Positions 53,644 through 62,115 of a stretch of 64,000 bases of DNA are shown piece after piece (the stretch's first letter is position 1; every line of letters starts with the position of its first letter). Source of the stretch: Bacteroidota bacterium (GTDB lineage: Bacteria > Bacteroidota > Bacteroidia > Bacteroidales > JAGONC01); assembly GCA_022711405.1 (NCBI GenBank), contig JAKLFC010000001.1, forward strand, positions 372,001 to 436,000, read 5' to 3'. The notes under the pieces are model-generated. The model was not told the origin of the DNA, made no database searches, and saw only the letters and a list, made by a program, of their open reading frames with translations. A program made the translations under genes and the position numbers.

Positions 53644-54263
53644 TCAGGGCCCGGCATAACTCCTTTTGGGTCTGGTTTTTCCGGATGTATACAAAAAGCA
53701 TGATCCGCTGGCATTTTGCCAGTGTCACCATAAAGGGAGACTGGACCAGCCGGGACCTTCCTGTTTTATTGATGGGAAACCATTTTAGCTGGTGGGACGG
53801 ATTTTTAGCTAACTATCTGAATATTAAAATATTTAAAAAAAGATTCCATGTAATGATGCTGGAGGAACAGTTAAAACAGAGGATGTTTCTCAGCGGGGCA
53901 GGAGCATTTTCCATCGACAAGGGGAAACGTTCGATGGTGGAAACCTTTTCTTATGCGGTGGACATACTGAAAAACAAGAAGAATCTCCTGGTCATATACC
54001 CCCAGGGCAAATTCCAATCGATCCATGACCGTCCCATCCTTTTCGAGAAAGGGTATCTCAGTATACTCAAAAAAGTTGCAGAATCCGGATTTCAGCTTAT
54101 CTTTTACGTAGCTTTGACAGATTATTTCTCGTTTCGCAAACCCATGCTGACGATCCATTTTAAGGAGCAATCCTTTTCTTCTATCATTACCGCCACCGAG
54201 TTGGAAACCATGTACAACGAATTCTATCTGGATGCCGCAGACCAGCAAAAGGAGTTGGTATGA
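53640..54263 (+). CDS. PlsC-family acyltransferase in the carotenoid operon
   Basis: Peripheral or single-helix acyltransferase of 207 residues. LLMGNHFSWWDGFLANYL carries the NHxxxxD motif, and the FSIDKGKRS and VIYPQGKFQS segments correspond to the later PlsC blocks. A role in acylating glycosylated carotenoid (CruD-like) is inferred from its place between the ketolase and the glycosyltransferase, with four-base overlaps on both sides. Glycerophospholipid synthesis cannot be excluded by motif alone. Confidence 0.8.
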   Translation: MIRARHNSFWVWFFRMYTKSMIRWHFASVTIKGDWTSRDLPVLLMGNHFSWWDGFLANYLNIKIFKKRFHVMMLEEQLKQRMFLSGAGAFSIDKGKRSMVETFSYAVDILKNKKNLLVIYPQGKFQSIHDRPILFEKGYLSILKKVAESGFQLIFYVALTDYFSFRKPMLTIHFKEQSFSSIITATELETMYNEFYLDAADQQKELV

Positions 54264-55351
54264 TCGTACTGGCCATTGTTGCATGGGTGTTTCTCCTGGT
54301 CAGGTTGGGAGTGGTTCTTTCGAACCTGCTGGGGAGGCAATGGCTGAAAGATCTGTCGACGGATGTCATGCCTGCGGTTTCCATCCTCATTCCTGCCCGT
54401 AATGAGGAAAAAGTGATCGGCAGGCTTCTGGACTCCGTAGCAAAGCTGGAATATCCTGCCCTGGAAGTCATCGTGTATGATGATGATTCCACGGATGGCA
54501 CCTCACGCATCGTAGAGGATCGTACAAAGGGTGATACAAGGTTCAGACTGATCAGGGGAGGGCCGCTGCCTGAGGGCTGGCGTGGGAAAAACCATGCCTG
54601 CCATCAGCTCGCGATGAATGCCAGTGGAGAGTATTATCTTTTTCTCGATGCAGATGTCGAAATTGGTCCAAGGCTCATCCAAAACGCCCTGGCGCACCTC
54701 ATAGGTAACCATCTCCAGCTGTTTTCCATTTTCCCGCAGCAGATCATGATGACCTGGGGTGAAAGGATCACCGTGCCGGTGATGAATCATATCCTTCTGA
54801 CGTTGTTGCCTCTGGCGCTGATAAAAAATGATCGCCGCGCTTCCCTGTCGGCCGCCAACGGCCAGTTCATGCTCTTCGACAGTGCCATTTACAGGCACCA
54901 CTGGTTCCATGAGCAGCTGAAGGATCAGGTCGTAGAGGATATCCGGATCATGCGGTATATGAAAGAAAAAGGATTGCGGGTGCACACCCTGTTAAGCGAC
55001 GGACAGATCCGATGCCGTATGTACGGGAATTTTAATGAAGCCATCAGGGGCTTTTCAAGAAATGTCATCGATTATTTCGGTGGTAATATCCTGGCCATGA
55101 TCCTCTATGCGGTTTTTTCGGTGTTTGGATTCATCTTTGTGTTTTTTAGCCTTCCCCTTTGGTACTTTATCTTCTACCTGCTGATCAACGCCCTGCTGTC
55201 GGTTTTTGTTTCATGGCTCAGCCGGCAGCCAGTACTTCTTAACCTGTTGCTGCTGCCTGTGCAAAAAATTGCATTTGTCATGATGGGGACAAGGGCCATC
55301 ACGAACAGAATTACAGGAATACCAGAGTGGAAAGGCCGTAAACCAAACTGA
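54260..55351 (+). CDS. Family 2 glycosyltransferase in the carotenoid operon
   Basis: Membrane-associated glycosyltransferase of 363 residues with an N-terminal helix, a GT2 domain (SILIPARNEEKVIGRLLDSV, YDDDSTDGT, GWRGKNHACHQL, and the DXD motif FLDADV) and a C-terminal pair of membrane helices near residues 270-320. The GT2 pattern with GKNHA resembles CrtQ/CruC-type carotenoid glycosyltransferases and hopanoid-associated HpnB. It is coupled by ATGA to the acyltransferase gene. A role in glycosylating the 1-hydroxyl introduced by CruF is inferred. Confidence 0.82.
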   Translation: MIVLAIVAWVFLLVRLGVVLSNLLGRQWLKDLSTDVMPAVSILIPARNEEKVIGRLLDSVAKLEYPALEVIVYDDDSTDGTSRIVEDRTKGDTRFRLIRGGPLPEGWRGKNHACHQLAMNASGEYYLFLDADVEIGPRLIQNALAHLIGNHLQLFSIFPQQIMMTWGERITVPVMNHILLTLLPLALIKNDRRASLSAANGQFMLFDSAIYRHHWFHEQLKDQVVEDIRIMRYMKEKGLRVHTLLSDGQIRCRMYGNFNEAIRGFSRNVIDYFGGNILAMILYAVFSVFGFIFVFFSLPLWYFIFYLLINALLSVFVSWLSRQPVLLNLLLLPVQKIAFVMMGTRAITNRITGIPEWKGRKPN

Positions 55352-55380
55352 ACAGAGTAAGCTAACGTTAAAATCATCCT

Positions 55381-56094
55381 ATGAAGTCATTTCTATCCAT
55401 AATGATCCTGGTTTCAGTGATGAACGTGGTATCTTCTCAGGAATCCTTTAACCAGGAACTTTACCGGTTGTACATTTCAAACCGGATGATCGGGTGGGAA
55501 ACGCCCATGCAAAGAGTTAAAAAACAACTTCAGCTATCTCCGGACCGTGATCTGATGGTTGACCTTCTGCTGGCTGAATATGGATTTATCGGATACTGTT
55601 TCAGTCAGGATCGGAATGATAAGGCTGCGGAATGGATAGATGATGCCGATGCACTCGCGGATCAGCTTATTTCACTGGATCCTTCCCTGTCACCCGTGTA
55701 TGCCATAAAAGCTGCCATTTATGGTTTTCGTATCACCCTCCATCCGGCCAAGGCCATCTTTTACGGCCCTAAAAATCAACGTAACATTGACAGGGCCGTT
55801 GAATTGGATCCTAATGAACCTCTTGGCTGGTTCGTATACGGCAACTCGGAGTTTTTCCGTCCTGCTGCATTTGGCGGCTCCAGGACCAAAGGTATAGAAT
55901 ACTATCGAAAAGCCATTGGACTCATTGAGAAGAACACTGCGGATACTCAGAATAACTGGCTCTATATCAATATGCTGATGATGCTTGCCGACGCCTATGA
56001 AAGGACCTCCCAGCCTGCCCTGGCACGACAGACCTATGAAAAGATCCTTCGGGTAGAACCGCGGTTCACTGCTTTGGAAGAGAAGGTCAAGTAA
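55381..56094 (+). CDS. Exported TPR-like protein
   Basis: Protein of 237 residues. A signal peptide (KSFLSIMILVSVMNVVSSQ) precedes helical repeats of tetratricopeptide type. The clearest are residues 76-140 (NDKAAEWIDDADALADQLI, then LSPVYAIKAAIYG) and a final LARQTYEKILRVEPRF. A conserved-looking RTKGIEYYRKAIG segment lies near residue 165. It follows the glycosyltransferase by 29 bases on the same strand and may be the last gene of the carotenoid operon. Its role there is unknown. Confidence 0.75.
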   Translation: MKSFLSIMILVSVMNVVSSQESFNQELYRLYISNRMIGWETPMQRVKKQLQLSPDRDLMVDLLLAEYGFIGYCFSQDRNDKAAEWIDDADALADQLISLDPSLSPVYAIKAAIYGFRITLHPAKAIFYGPKNQRNIDRAVELDPNEPLGWFVYGNSEFFRPAAFGGSRTKGIEYYRKAIGLIEKNTADTQNNWLYINMLMMLADAYERTSQPALARQTYEKILRVEPRFTALEEKVK

Positions 56095-56095
56095 A

Positions 56096-56131
56096 GTCAA
56101 AGATCAAAGATCAAAAATCAAAGATTCAAAG
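56096..56131. repeat. TCAAAGATCAAAAATC-type short repeat
   Basis: Four to five close copies of (A)TCAAAGA between the TPR gene and the flippase-like gene. Its far end overlaps the last codons of the flippase-like gene. A similar word occurs in the trmD-rplS inverted repeat (5957-5974). Confidence 0.55.
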
Positions 56132-56993
56132 GCTGCTTCTCGAACTTTAGTGGTTTGATAACAAAGTAAATTCCGAAGAACGAAACGATCACGGTGATGA
56201 AGTAGAACATCAGGCTCAGTGCCACCGACAGGTGGGTATCCACTCCAAGGAACTGTGCCCCGTAGAGGAACGTGATCTCCCTCATGCCAGCTCCTCCCAC
56301 AGTGATCGGAATGATGGTGACGATGGACGAGATCAGAAAAAGGAACAGGTATGAAAAATTTTGCTCATGGTGATGAAAGGCCATCAGGATGCAAAAAGCA
56401 CACAATACCTGCATGAGCTGCACCCCGATGGAATAGATGCTGATGGGCAGATAAACGGATAAGTAATCCCGGAACAGCCAGCGCATCCCCAGGTAAAGAC
56501 CGGCAAACAGCAGCGGGATCGCGATAAAGATCAGGAACCGGTAGGGGATGTGTGGATCCACAAAATAAAGAAAGCAAAGGGCTACCACCCAGAGCATGAC
56601 GATGCCGGCCACCCGGTCCATGAAGACAGCGCCCAGGATCTTCCGTGCCTTGACATCGAAATGCCTGTTCAGCAGGTAGATCTTGTATCCGTCGCCACCG
56701 ATCCCCCCGGGCAGGAACAAATTGTAGAACATTCCGATCAGGTACAGCTTCATGTTGGTGGCCGACGAAAGCGGAATGCCGATACGATGGAAAAGAAGGT
56801 TCAGACGAAGGGAAGACAGCACCTTGGAGCCTGCAAAAAGCAGCAGGGCCGCGATAAGATACATGATGTCAGCAGTCCTGTAGAGAGCAAGGATCTCCGA
56901 AAAATTGATCTTACGGAAAACAAAATAGAGCGCAACGGCTGTAACGCCGAATTTCAGCGTTGTCAGGATATATTTCTTAAGCTTGCCTGCCAC
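56118..56993 (-). CDS. Flippase-like/LPG-synthase-TM family membrane protein
   Basis: Inner-membrane protein of 291 residues with seven or eight hydrophobic helices of the UPF0104/lysylphosphatidylglycerol-synthase TM family. YFVFRKINFSEI, the charged GGIGGDGYKIYLLNR loop near residue 97 and the TVGGAGMREITFLYGAQ segment are diagnostic. Members are proposed to flip or remodel lipid-linked substrates. It overlaps the GT2 gene upstream by 17 bases, so the two form an operon. No GNAT-like catalytic domain is attached. Confidence 0.82.
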   Translation of the reverse strand: MAGKLKKYILTTLKFGVTAVALYFVFRKINFSEILALYRTADIMYLIAALLLFAGSKVLSSLRLNLLFHRIGIPLSSATNMKLYLIGMFYNLFLPGGIGGDGYKIYLLNRHFDVKARKILGAVFMDRVAGIVMLWVVALCFLYFVDPHIPYRFLIFIAIPLLFAGLYLGMRWLFRDYLSVYLPISIYSIGVQLMQVLCAFCILMAFHHHEQNFSYLFLFLISSIVTIIPITVGGAGMREITFLYGAQFLGVDTHLSVALSLMFYFITVIVSFFGIYFVIKPLKFEKQPLNL

Positions 56994-57921
56994 CCCTGTA
57001 AATGTTTCTGATCCGGTACGGCTTTTTGTTCTGTGACTCGAAGTACGTCCTCATCTGGAGTTCCGCAATGATGCCGGTGGTGATCAGTTGAAAACCAGCG
57101 ATCACCAGCAGGATTCCCAGCAGCAGAAGTGGCTTGCCCCAGATGTCATGGCCTTCGATTTTGAGGACGAGCATGTAAATGTTGATGATGACTCCTGCCA
57201 ATAAGATCAGAAATCCCCATTTTCCGAAAAAGTGCATCGGACGTTGCAGGTATTTCTTATTGAAGGTTAGCAGCAGAAGGTCGCTGATCACCTTGAGGGT
57301 GCGTGAAAGGCCGTACTTTGATCTCCCATGGATCCTGGGATGATGACGCACATCCACCTGCGTTATCCGGGCTCCTTCGAGCGCGGCCAGCACGGCGATA
57401 AAACGGTGCATCTCACCGTAAAGGCCCAGGCTCTTTGCCGTATCGCTCCTAAAGACCTTCAGTGCACATCCATTGTCCCTGATCCTGACACCGGTTGTCT
57501 TCATGATGATCCGGTTGGCAATGAAGGAAGGTATCTTACGGATAAAAAAATCATCCCTGCGGTTGACCCTCACACCGGCCACCATGTCAAAATCGCCGCT
57601 TTCTGCCAATCTGATCATGGAGGGAATATCAGCAGGGTCATTCTGGAGGTCACCGTCCATCGTAACGATGAAATCGCCTGTGGCGTAGTCGATGCCCGCC
57701 GCCAGGGCGGAACTCTGTCCGTAGTTTTTCTTAAAAACGATCAGGTGAATACGGGGGTCGGGGATGGTGCGGATCACCTCTGCGGTGCGATCCCTGGAGC
57801 CATCGTCCACGTAAATGACCTCATAGTCCATACCCTGTAGCGCAGCTGTGATCTGTTCCACCAGCGGCAGGATATTATCTTCTTCATTGTATACAGTGAC
57901 AACAACGGATATCTTACTCAT
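56977..57921 (-). CDS. Polyprenyl-phosphate glycosyltransferase (GT2, GtrB/DPM-like)
   Basis: Glycosyltransferase of 314 residues. The GT2 domain shows SVVVTVYNEEDNILPLVEQI, YVDDGSRDRTAEV, KNYGQSSALAAGIDYATGD and the TMDGDLQNDP DXD-type motif, and two C-terminal membrane helices lie near residues 230-290. This layout is that of GtrB, DPM1 and RgtE-type enzymes that load a sugar on polyprenyl phosphate on the cytoplasmic face. Coupled to the flippase-like gene by 17 bases. The sugar is unknown, though a nearby UDP-glucuronate 4-epimerase makes a uronic acid a candidate. Confidence 0.88.
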   Translation of the reverse strand: MSKISVVVTVYNEEDNILPLVEQITAALQGMDYEVIYVDDGSRDRTAEVIRTIPDPRIHLIVFKKNYGQSSALAAGIDYATGDFIVTMDGDLQNDPADIPSMIRLAESGDFDMVAGVRVNRRDDFFIRKIPSFIANRIIMKTTGVRIRDNGCALKVFRSDTAKSLGLYGEMHRFIAVLAALEGARITQVDVRHHPRIHGRSKYGLSRTLKVISDLLLLTFNKKYLQRPMHFFGKWGFLILLAGVIINIYMLVLKIEGHDIWGKPLLLLGILLVIAGFQLITTGIIAELQMRTYFESQNKKPYRIRNIYRGGRQA

Positions 57922-57946
57922 TATTAAGTAGTTAAAATGTTATTTG

Positions 57947-58045
57947 CCCTCCGTGCGCCTCCGTGTTATCCTCTGCGCGCCTCTGTGGTAAAATGTATTT
58001 TTACCACAGAGGCGAGGGAGGTTACGCAGAGGCGCGCTGAGGGAG
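57947..58045. repeat. Long CTCTGTGG-type inverted repeat
   Basis: Imperfect inverted repeat with arms of about 48 bases. The core is a perfect 15-bp stem, GCCTCTGTGGTAAAA (57979-57993) with its complement (57999-58013), around a five-base loop. The outer arms contain variants of CCTCTGCGC and CTCCGTG. It lies in the divergent spacer between the GT2 and epimerase genes. The words match a palindromic repeat family (ACCACAGAGGC) found in many bacterial genomes. No transposase is present. Confidence 0.85.
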
Positions 58046-58090
58046 AACAAAAGTAACAAGATTAACGTAATTCTGCTCCGGGAAATATCC

Positions 58091-58098
58091 TATCTTTG
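58091..58098 (+). promoter_or_regulatory. -7 promoter box of the epimerase operon
   Basis: TATCTTTG matches TAnnTTTG and ends 27 bases before the ATG at 58126. Confidence 0.6.
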
Positions 58099-58125
58099 AA
58101 CCAGTAAACCACACAAGAGGACATC

Positions 58126-59145
58126 ATGCCAACAGTTCTTCTGACCGGCATAGCCGGATTCATCGGTTTCCATCTCGCCGGCCGCCTGGCCAGGGAGGGC
58201 CACTCCGTCCTTGGGATCGACAACCTGAACAATTATTATGACCCGGATCTCAAGCTTGCCAGACTGAAAGAGCTGGGCATATCCCCCGGATCTATCCGGG
58301 ATCATACAGAGATCCCATCCAGGATCCATCCGGAGCTGCGGTTCTTAAAGATGGATCTGTCTGACCGCAGCCAGGCCGAGCGGTTTTTCAGGAACGAAAA
58401 CTTTCCCCTTGTCATCCATCTTGCGGCGCAGCCCGGCGCCAGGGCAAGCCTGACACACCCCTATTCTTATATCGACAACAACATCCTTGGATTCATCAAT
58501 CTTCTGGAAGGCTGCCGCCATATGCATACCGATCACCTTCTCTATGCCAGCAGTTCCAGTGTCTACGGCGGTAATACAAAGCAACCCTATGCCGAGGACG
58601 ACCGTGTGGACACACCCGTCAGCCTGTACGCCGCCACTAAGCGTTCCAACGAACTGATGGCCTATACATACAGTCACCTGTTCGGCATTCCTGTGACGGG
58701 TCTCAGGTTTTTTACGGTCTATGGGCCCTGGGGAAGACCGGATATGGCATATTATAAGTTCGTGAAAGCGATCGTTGAGAACAGACCGGTCGACGTGTAC
58801 AACGAAGGCAATCTGGAAAGGGATTTCACATACGTGGATGATATCATTCAGGGAATCCTTAACATTCTGAAACGAAAACCTTCCGGTACTCCCCCGTACC
58901 AGCTTTTCAACATCGGTCATTCCGAACCGGTCAACCTGCTTCGCTTCATTGAGGTGATTGAAGGTGCACTTGGGAAAAAGGCCATCAAACGGTTCCTTCC
59001 CATGCAGGCAGGCGATGTTCTCTCCACATTTGCTGATACCCGTCGGCTGGAACAATTTTCAGGATATAAACCGACCACTTCGATTGAAGTTGGGATAGGC
59101 GAGTTTACGCGCTGGTACCTCAGGTATCACGCTTTAAATGAATAG
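58126..59145 (+). CDS. NAD-dependent sugar epimerase, UDP-glucuronate 4-epimerase-like
   Basis: Extended SDR enzyme of 339 residues. It has the Rossmann motif TGIAGFIGFHLA (Gly pattern GxxGxxG) and the catalytic Tyr-x-x-x-Lys in YAATKRSNELMAY. GLRFFTVYGPWGRPDMAYYKF and the preceding SSVYGGNTKQPY are those of UDP-glucuronate 4-epimerases, which make UDP-galacturonate. It is followed by the third ArnT-like gene after two bases, so the product may feed a lipid-linked sugar for the envelope. Confidence 0.88.
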   Translation: MPTVLLTGIAGFIGFHLAGRLAREGHSVLGIDNLNNYYDPDLKLARLKELGISPGSIRDHTEIPSRIHPELRFLKMDLSDRSQAERFFRNENFPLVIHLAAQPGARASLTHPYSYIDNNILGFINLLEGCRHMHTDHLLYASSSSVYGGNTKQPYAEDDRVDTPVSLYAATKRSNELMAYTYSHLFGIPVTGLRFFTVYGPWGRPDMAYYKFVKAIVENRPVDVYNEGNLERDFTYVDDIIQGILNILKRKPSGTPPYQLFNIGHSEPVNLLRFIEVIEGALGKKAIKRFLPMQAGDVLSTFADTRRLEQFSGYKPTTSIEVGIGEFTRWYLRYHALNE

Positions 59146-59147
59146 CA

Positions 59148-60782
59148 ATGCACATCAGAAGACCGCCATCACCGAATTTCTTCTTCATCCTTGCGATGGT
59201 GCTTGCCATTCCGGCCTTTCTGATGTACCTGGGACTGTTGCCTTTTATCCCCGACGAAGCCATCCGCTCACTGGTATCCCTCGAAATGATGCAAACCGGA
59301 GATTATTTTACACCCACCCTGGGCGGTGATCTCTATATCAAGAAACCTCCTCTTTATAACTGGATCATTACAGGATTTTTCTATGTCAGCGGTCACCCGA
59401 ATGAATTCTTCATGCGGTTACCGGTCATCGTTTTTTTACTGATCTATGCCTTCACCATCTATCATTTTGTCAGAAAAGAACTGGGAGACCGAATGGGGAT
59501 CCTCACGGCACTCATGTTCATTACCTGCGGCCGCGTCCTTTTTTACGAATCAGAGCACGGTTTGATCGACATCACCTTCTCCTGGCTGACCTACCTGCTT
59601 TTCATGCTTATGTACCGTTTCATGAAGCAGAAGAAATACCTGACCTTGTTTCTGACTGCATACGGGATCACTGCCATATCGTACCTGATGAAAGGATTGC
59701 CCAGCCTGGTTTTTCTGGCCATCTCACTGCTGGTGATCTTCGTTGCTGAAAAAAAATTCAGGCTGTTGTTTAACTGGAGACACTTTCTTGCCATGGGACT
59801 ATTTGTGCTCATCGTCGGCCTTTATTATTTAGTCTATTTCAACAGGAACAACATCGCTCCTGAGTCGCTTTTTACTGCCCTGATGGGAGAAACAACGCGA
59901 AGAACTGTGTTACGGTTTGGCTGGGAAAGAACTGTAAAACATCTGGTTACATTTCCACTTGAAATGTTCTATCATTTTCTTCCCTGGACCATTCTGGCAG
60001 CACTTCTCTTTGTGAAGGGAAGCCTCCGCAAGATCCGGACTCATCCCTTTCTGTGGTTCAATGCGCTGATCATCCTCTTCAATGTCATCGTTTACTGGAC
60101 GTCGCCGGAAGTCCATCCGAGGTATATATTAATGCTGATCCCGCCTTTCTTTACCCTGCTGCTTTACCTGTATTTCAACCTGAAAGATGAGGGAAGTATC
60201 CTATGCAGGTGGATTGAATATATCCTTGGAGGAGTGTTGATCGTACTTTCCCTTGGAATGCTGCTACCGTTGTTCATCGAGCCTGTCCGTCAGTTCCCGT
60301 TGATAGGTCTGACCAGCATCAGTCTTCTCTTGACCCTGGGACTGATCGCTTTCAACTACTGGAAGCAGGCTGCCGTGAGGTTTTTCTGGGTAGTCATCGC
60401 ATTGCTGGTTTTGCGGATCGGTTTCAATCTGATCGTATTGCCCGCAAGGTATATGGAAGCTAAAGAAGTCCAGAGCCGTGATATCGCAAAAGGTGTAGGG
60501 ACTCAAACCAGAGGGACGCCGTTGTATGTCTGGTGGAATCCGGACCGCACCCCGGATCCCTACTATGGCAGACGGCGGACAGAGTACGCATTCATGTTCT
60601 ATATCAGTGCGGAGCGGAGGGAACAGCTCAGATTTTCATCGGAGATTGACACGCGGGCGCTCTACATTGCCAGGGAAGAAGACCTGGAAGGGTACGACGT
60701 TGATACGATCCAGCAGATCACCCCGCCCGATCATCAGGGCGTTCTCTACCTGGTTTCATTCAGACACGCGGAAGAGCCTTAA
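59148..60782 (+). CDS. ArnT-like (GT83/PMT-family) lipid-linked sugar glycosyltransferase, copy 3
   Basis: Polytopic inner-membrane enzyme of 544 residues. The first loop reads FIPDEAIRSLVSLEM, then DLYIKKPPLYNWIITGFF, with Asp-Glu where ArnT carries its conserved acidic residues. Eleven or twelve helices are followed by a soluble C-terminal tail. It lies two bases after a UDP-glucuronate 4-epimerase, so the sugar may be galacturonate delivered from a polyprenyl phosphate made by the GT2 at 56977. This scheme resembles GalA transfer to lipid A by Rgt enzymes but is not demonstrated. Confidence 0.85.
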   Translation: MHIRRPPSPNFFFILAMVLAIPAFLMYLGLLPFIPDEAIRSLVSLEMMQTGDYFTPTLGGDLYIKKPPLYNWIITGFFYVSGHPNEFFMRLPVIVFLLIYAFTIYHFVRKELGDRMGILTALMFITCGRVLFYESEHGLIDITFSWLTYLLFMLMYRFMKQKKYLTLFLTAYGITAISYLMKGLPSLVFLAISLLVIFVAEKKFRLLFNWRHFLAMGLFVLIVGLYYLVYFNRNNIAPESLFTALMGETTRRTVLRFGWERTVKHLVTFPLEMFYHFLPWTILAALLFVKGSLRKIRTHPFLWFNALIILFNVIVYWTSPEVHPRYILMLIPPFFTLLLYLYFNLKDEGSILCRWIEYILGGVLIVLSLGMLLPLFIEPVRQFPLIGLTSISLLLTLGLIAFNYWKQAAVRFFWVVIALLVLRIGFNLIVLPARYMEAKEVQSRDIAKGVGTQTRGTPLYVWWNPDRTPDPYYGRRRTEYAFMFYISAERREQLRFSSEIDTRALYIAREEDLEGYDVDTIQQITPPDHQGVLYLVSFRHAEEP

Positions 60783-60791
60783 AGAAAATGC

Positions 60792-62096
60792 TCATCGGAC
60801 CAGAGCTCTCCGGTAGGTTTCGATCGCTCTTTTTCTTGCCATTTCATGATCGACCATGGGCCCCGGATAACGCTGCGGGTCGCGGTATTCGGGGACCCAC
60901 TGCTGTATGTAGATCTGTTGGGGATCGTATCGTTCAGCCTGCAGGTAAGGGTTAAAGACACGGAAGTAGGGTGCTGCATCACAGCCTGTCCCTGCGGCCC
61001 ACTGCCATCCTCCGTTGTTGGATGAGAGCTCGAAGTCGAGGAGCTTTCTGGCAAAATAAGCTTCTCCCCAGCGCCAGTCGATCAGCAGGTGCTTTACCAG
61101 AAAGCTGGCTGTGACCATCCGGAGCCGGTTGTGCATGAAACCTGTTGCGTTCAGCTCCCGCATGCCGGCATCCACCAGCGGATACCCGGTACTCCCTTCG
61201 CACCACCTGGCAAACTCCTCTTCGTTGTTGATCCAATGGATATGATCGTATGCAGGTTTAAAAGAACCATTAACGACATAAGGGAAGTGCCAGAGGATGT
61301 TACCCATGTAAAATTCCCTCCAGATAAGTTCATTCAGCCATTTCTCGTTGAGCTGCATTGCCATGCGAACCAGGCGGCGTACTGGGATGGTACCAAAGCG
61401 CAGGTGCACGCTCATCCGGCTGGTGCCTTGCAACGAGGGGATGTCACGCGTGAGATGATAGTTACGGATGATGCGCTCATCAGGTTCTGCGTCGGGGAAA
61501 ATGACCTCCGCTGACTGGAATCCTAACTCTTCAGGTGAAGGCAATGGGCTGGGTGGAGCCTTCCTGTAAGAGGAAGCATACGCATTTGTGTCGTAAGGGC
61601 TGGAATGATTATCAGAATAAAGCCCTTTCCACCGGTTCATGTATGGAGTGAAAACCGTATAGGGCGTTGCGTCTGACTTCAGGATTTCATCTTTTTCAAA
61701 GATGACCTGATCTTTAAATGTTTTGAATTCAATACCCAGATCCTGAAATAATTGGGAAATCCTGTCATCCCTCTCCCTTGCGGAGGGCTCATAGTCATGA
61801 TTACAGTAAACGGCACTGATCTCGTGACGGGAAGCAAGCACTTTGAAAACCTCCGGCGGATCGCCATGGTAGATCTTAAACGAGCTTCCCAATTGGATAA
61901 GTTTGGATTGAAGGGAGGAAAGTGCTTTCAGGATGAACAGGATACGGGAGTCTTTCCTGTCTTCAAGCCTGTCCAGAATGTTCCTGTCGAAAATGAAAAC
62001 GGGCTGCACATTTCCTTTCTCTTTCAAGGCATGATAAAGGCCTGCATTATCTTCAAGCCTGAGATCCCTCCTGAACCAGAATACGGTATATGCCAT
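60792..62096 (-). CDS. phrB: Deoxyribodipyrimidine photolyase (class I)
   Basis: Light-driven repair enzyme for UV-induced cyclobutane pyrimidine dimers, 434 residues. VFWFRRDLRLEDNAGLYHAL opens the N-terminal antenna domain; the FAD domain shows GYPLVDAGMRELNATGFMHNRLRM near residue 300 and SNNGGWQWAAGTGCDAAPYFRVFNP near residue 370. These are class I CPD-photolyase signatures. All flavin-contact landmarks are present. A cryptochrome or (6-4) activity is less likely. It is convergent with the ArnT-like gene and downstream of nothing on its strand except the small protein at 62116. Confidence 0.93.
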   Translation of the reverse strand: MAYTVFWFRRDLRLEDNAGLYHALKEKGNVQPVFIFDRNILDRLEDRKDSRILFILKALSSLQSKLIQLGSSFKIYHGDPPEVFKVLASRHEISAVYCNHDYEPSARERDDRISQLFQDLGIEFKTFKDQVIFEKDEILKSDATPYTVFTPYMNRWKGLYSDNHSSPYDTNAYASSYRKAPPSPLPSPEELGFQSAEVIFPDAEPDERIIRNYHLTRDIPSLQGTSRMSVHLRFGTIPVRRLVRMAMQLNEKWLNELIWREFYMGNILWHFPYVVNGSFKPAYDHIHWINNEEEFARWCEGSTGYPLVDAGMRELNATGFMHNRLRMVTASFLVKHLLIDWRWGEAYFARKLLDFELSSNNGGWQWAAGTGCDAAPYFRVFNPYLQAERYDPQQIYIQQWVPEYRDPQRYPGPMVDHEMARKRAIETYRRALVR

Positions 62097-62115
62097 TAAG
62101 AGATAATATTGCTAT

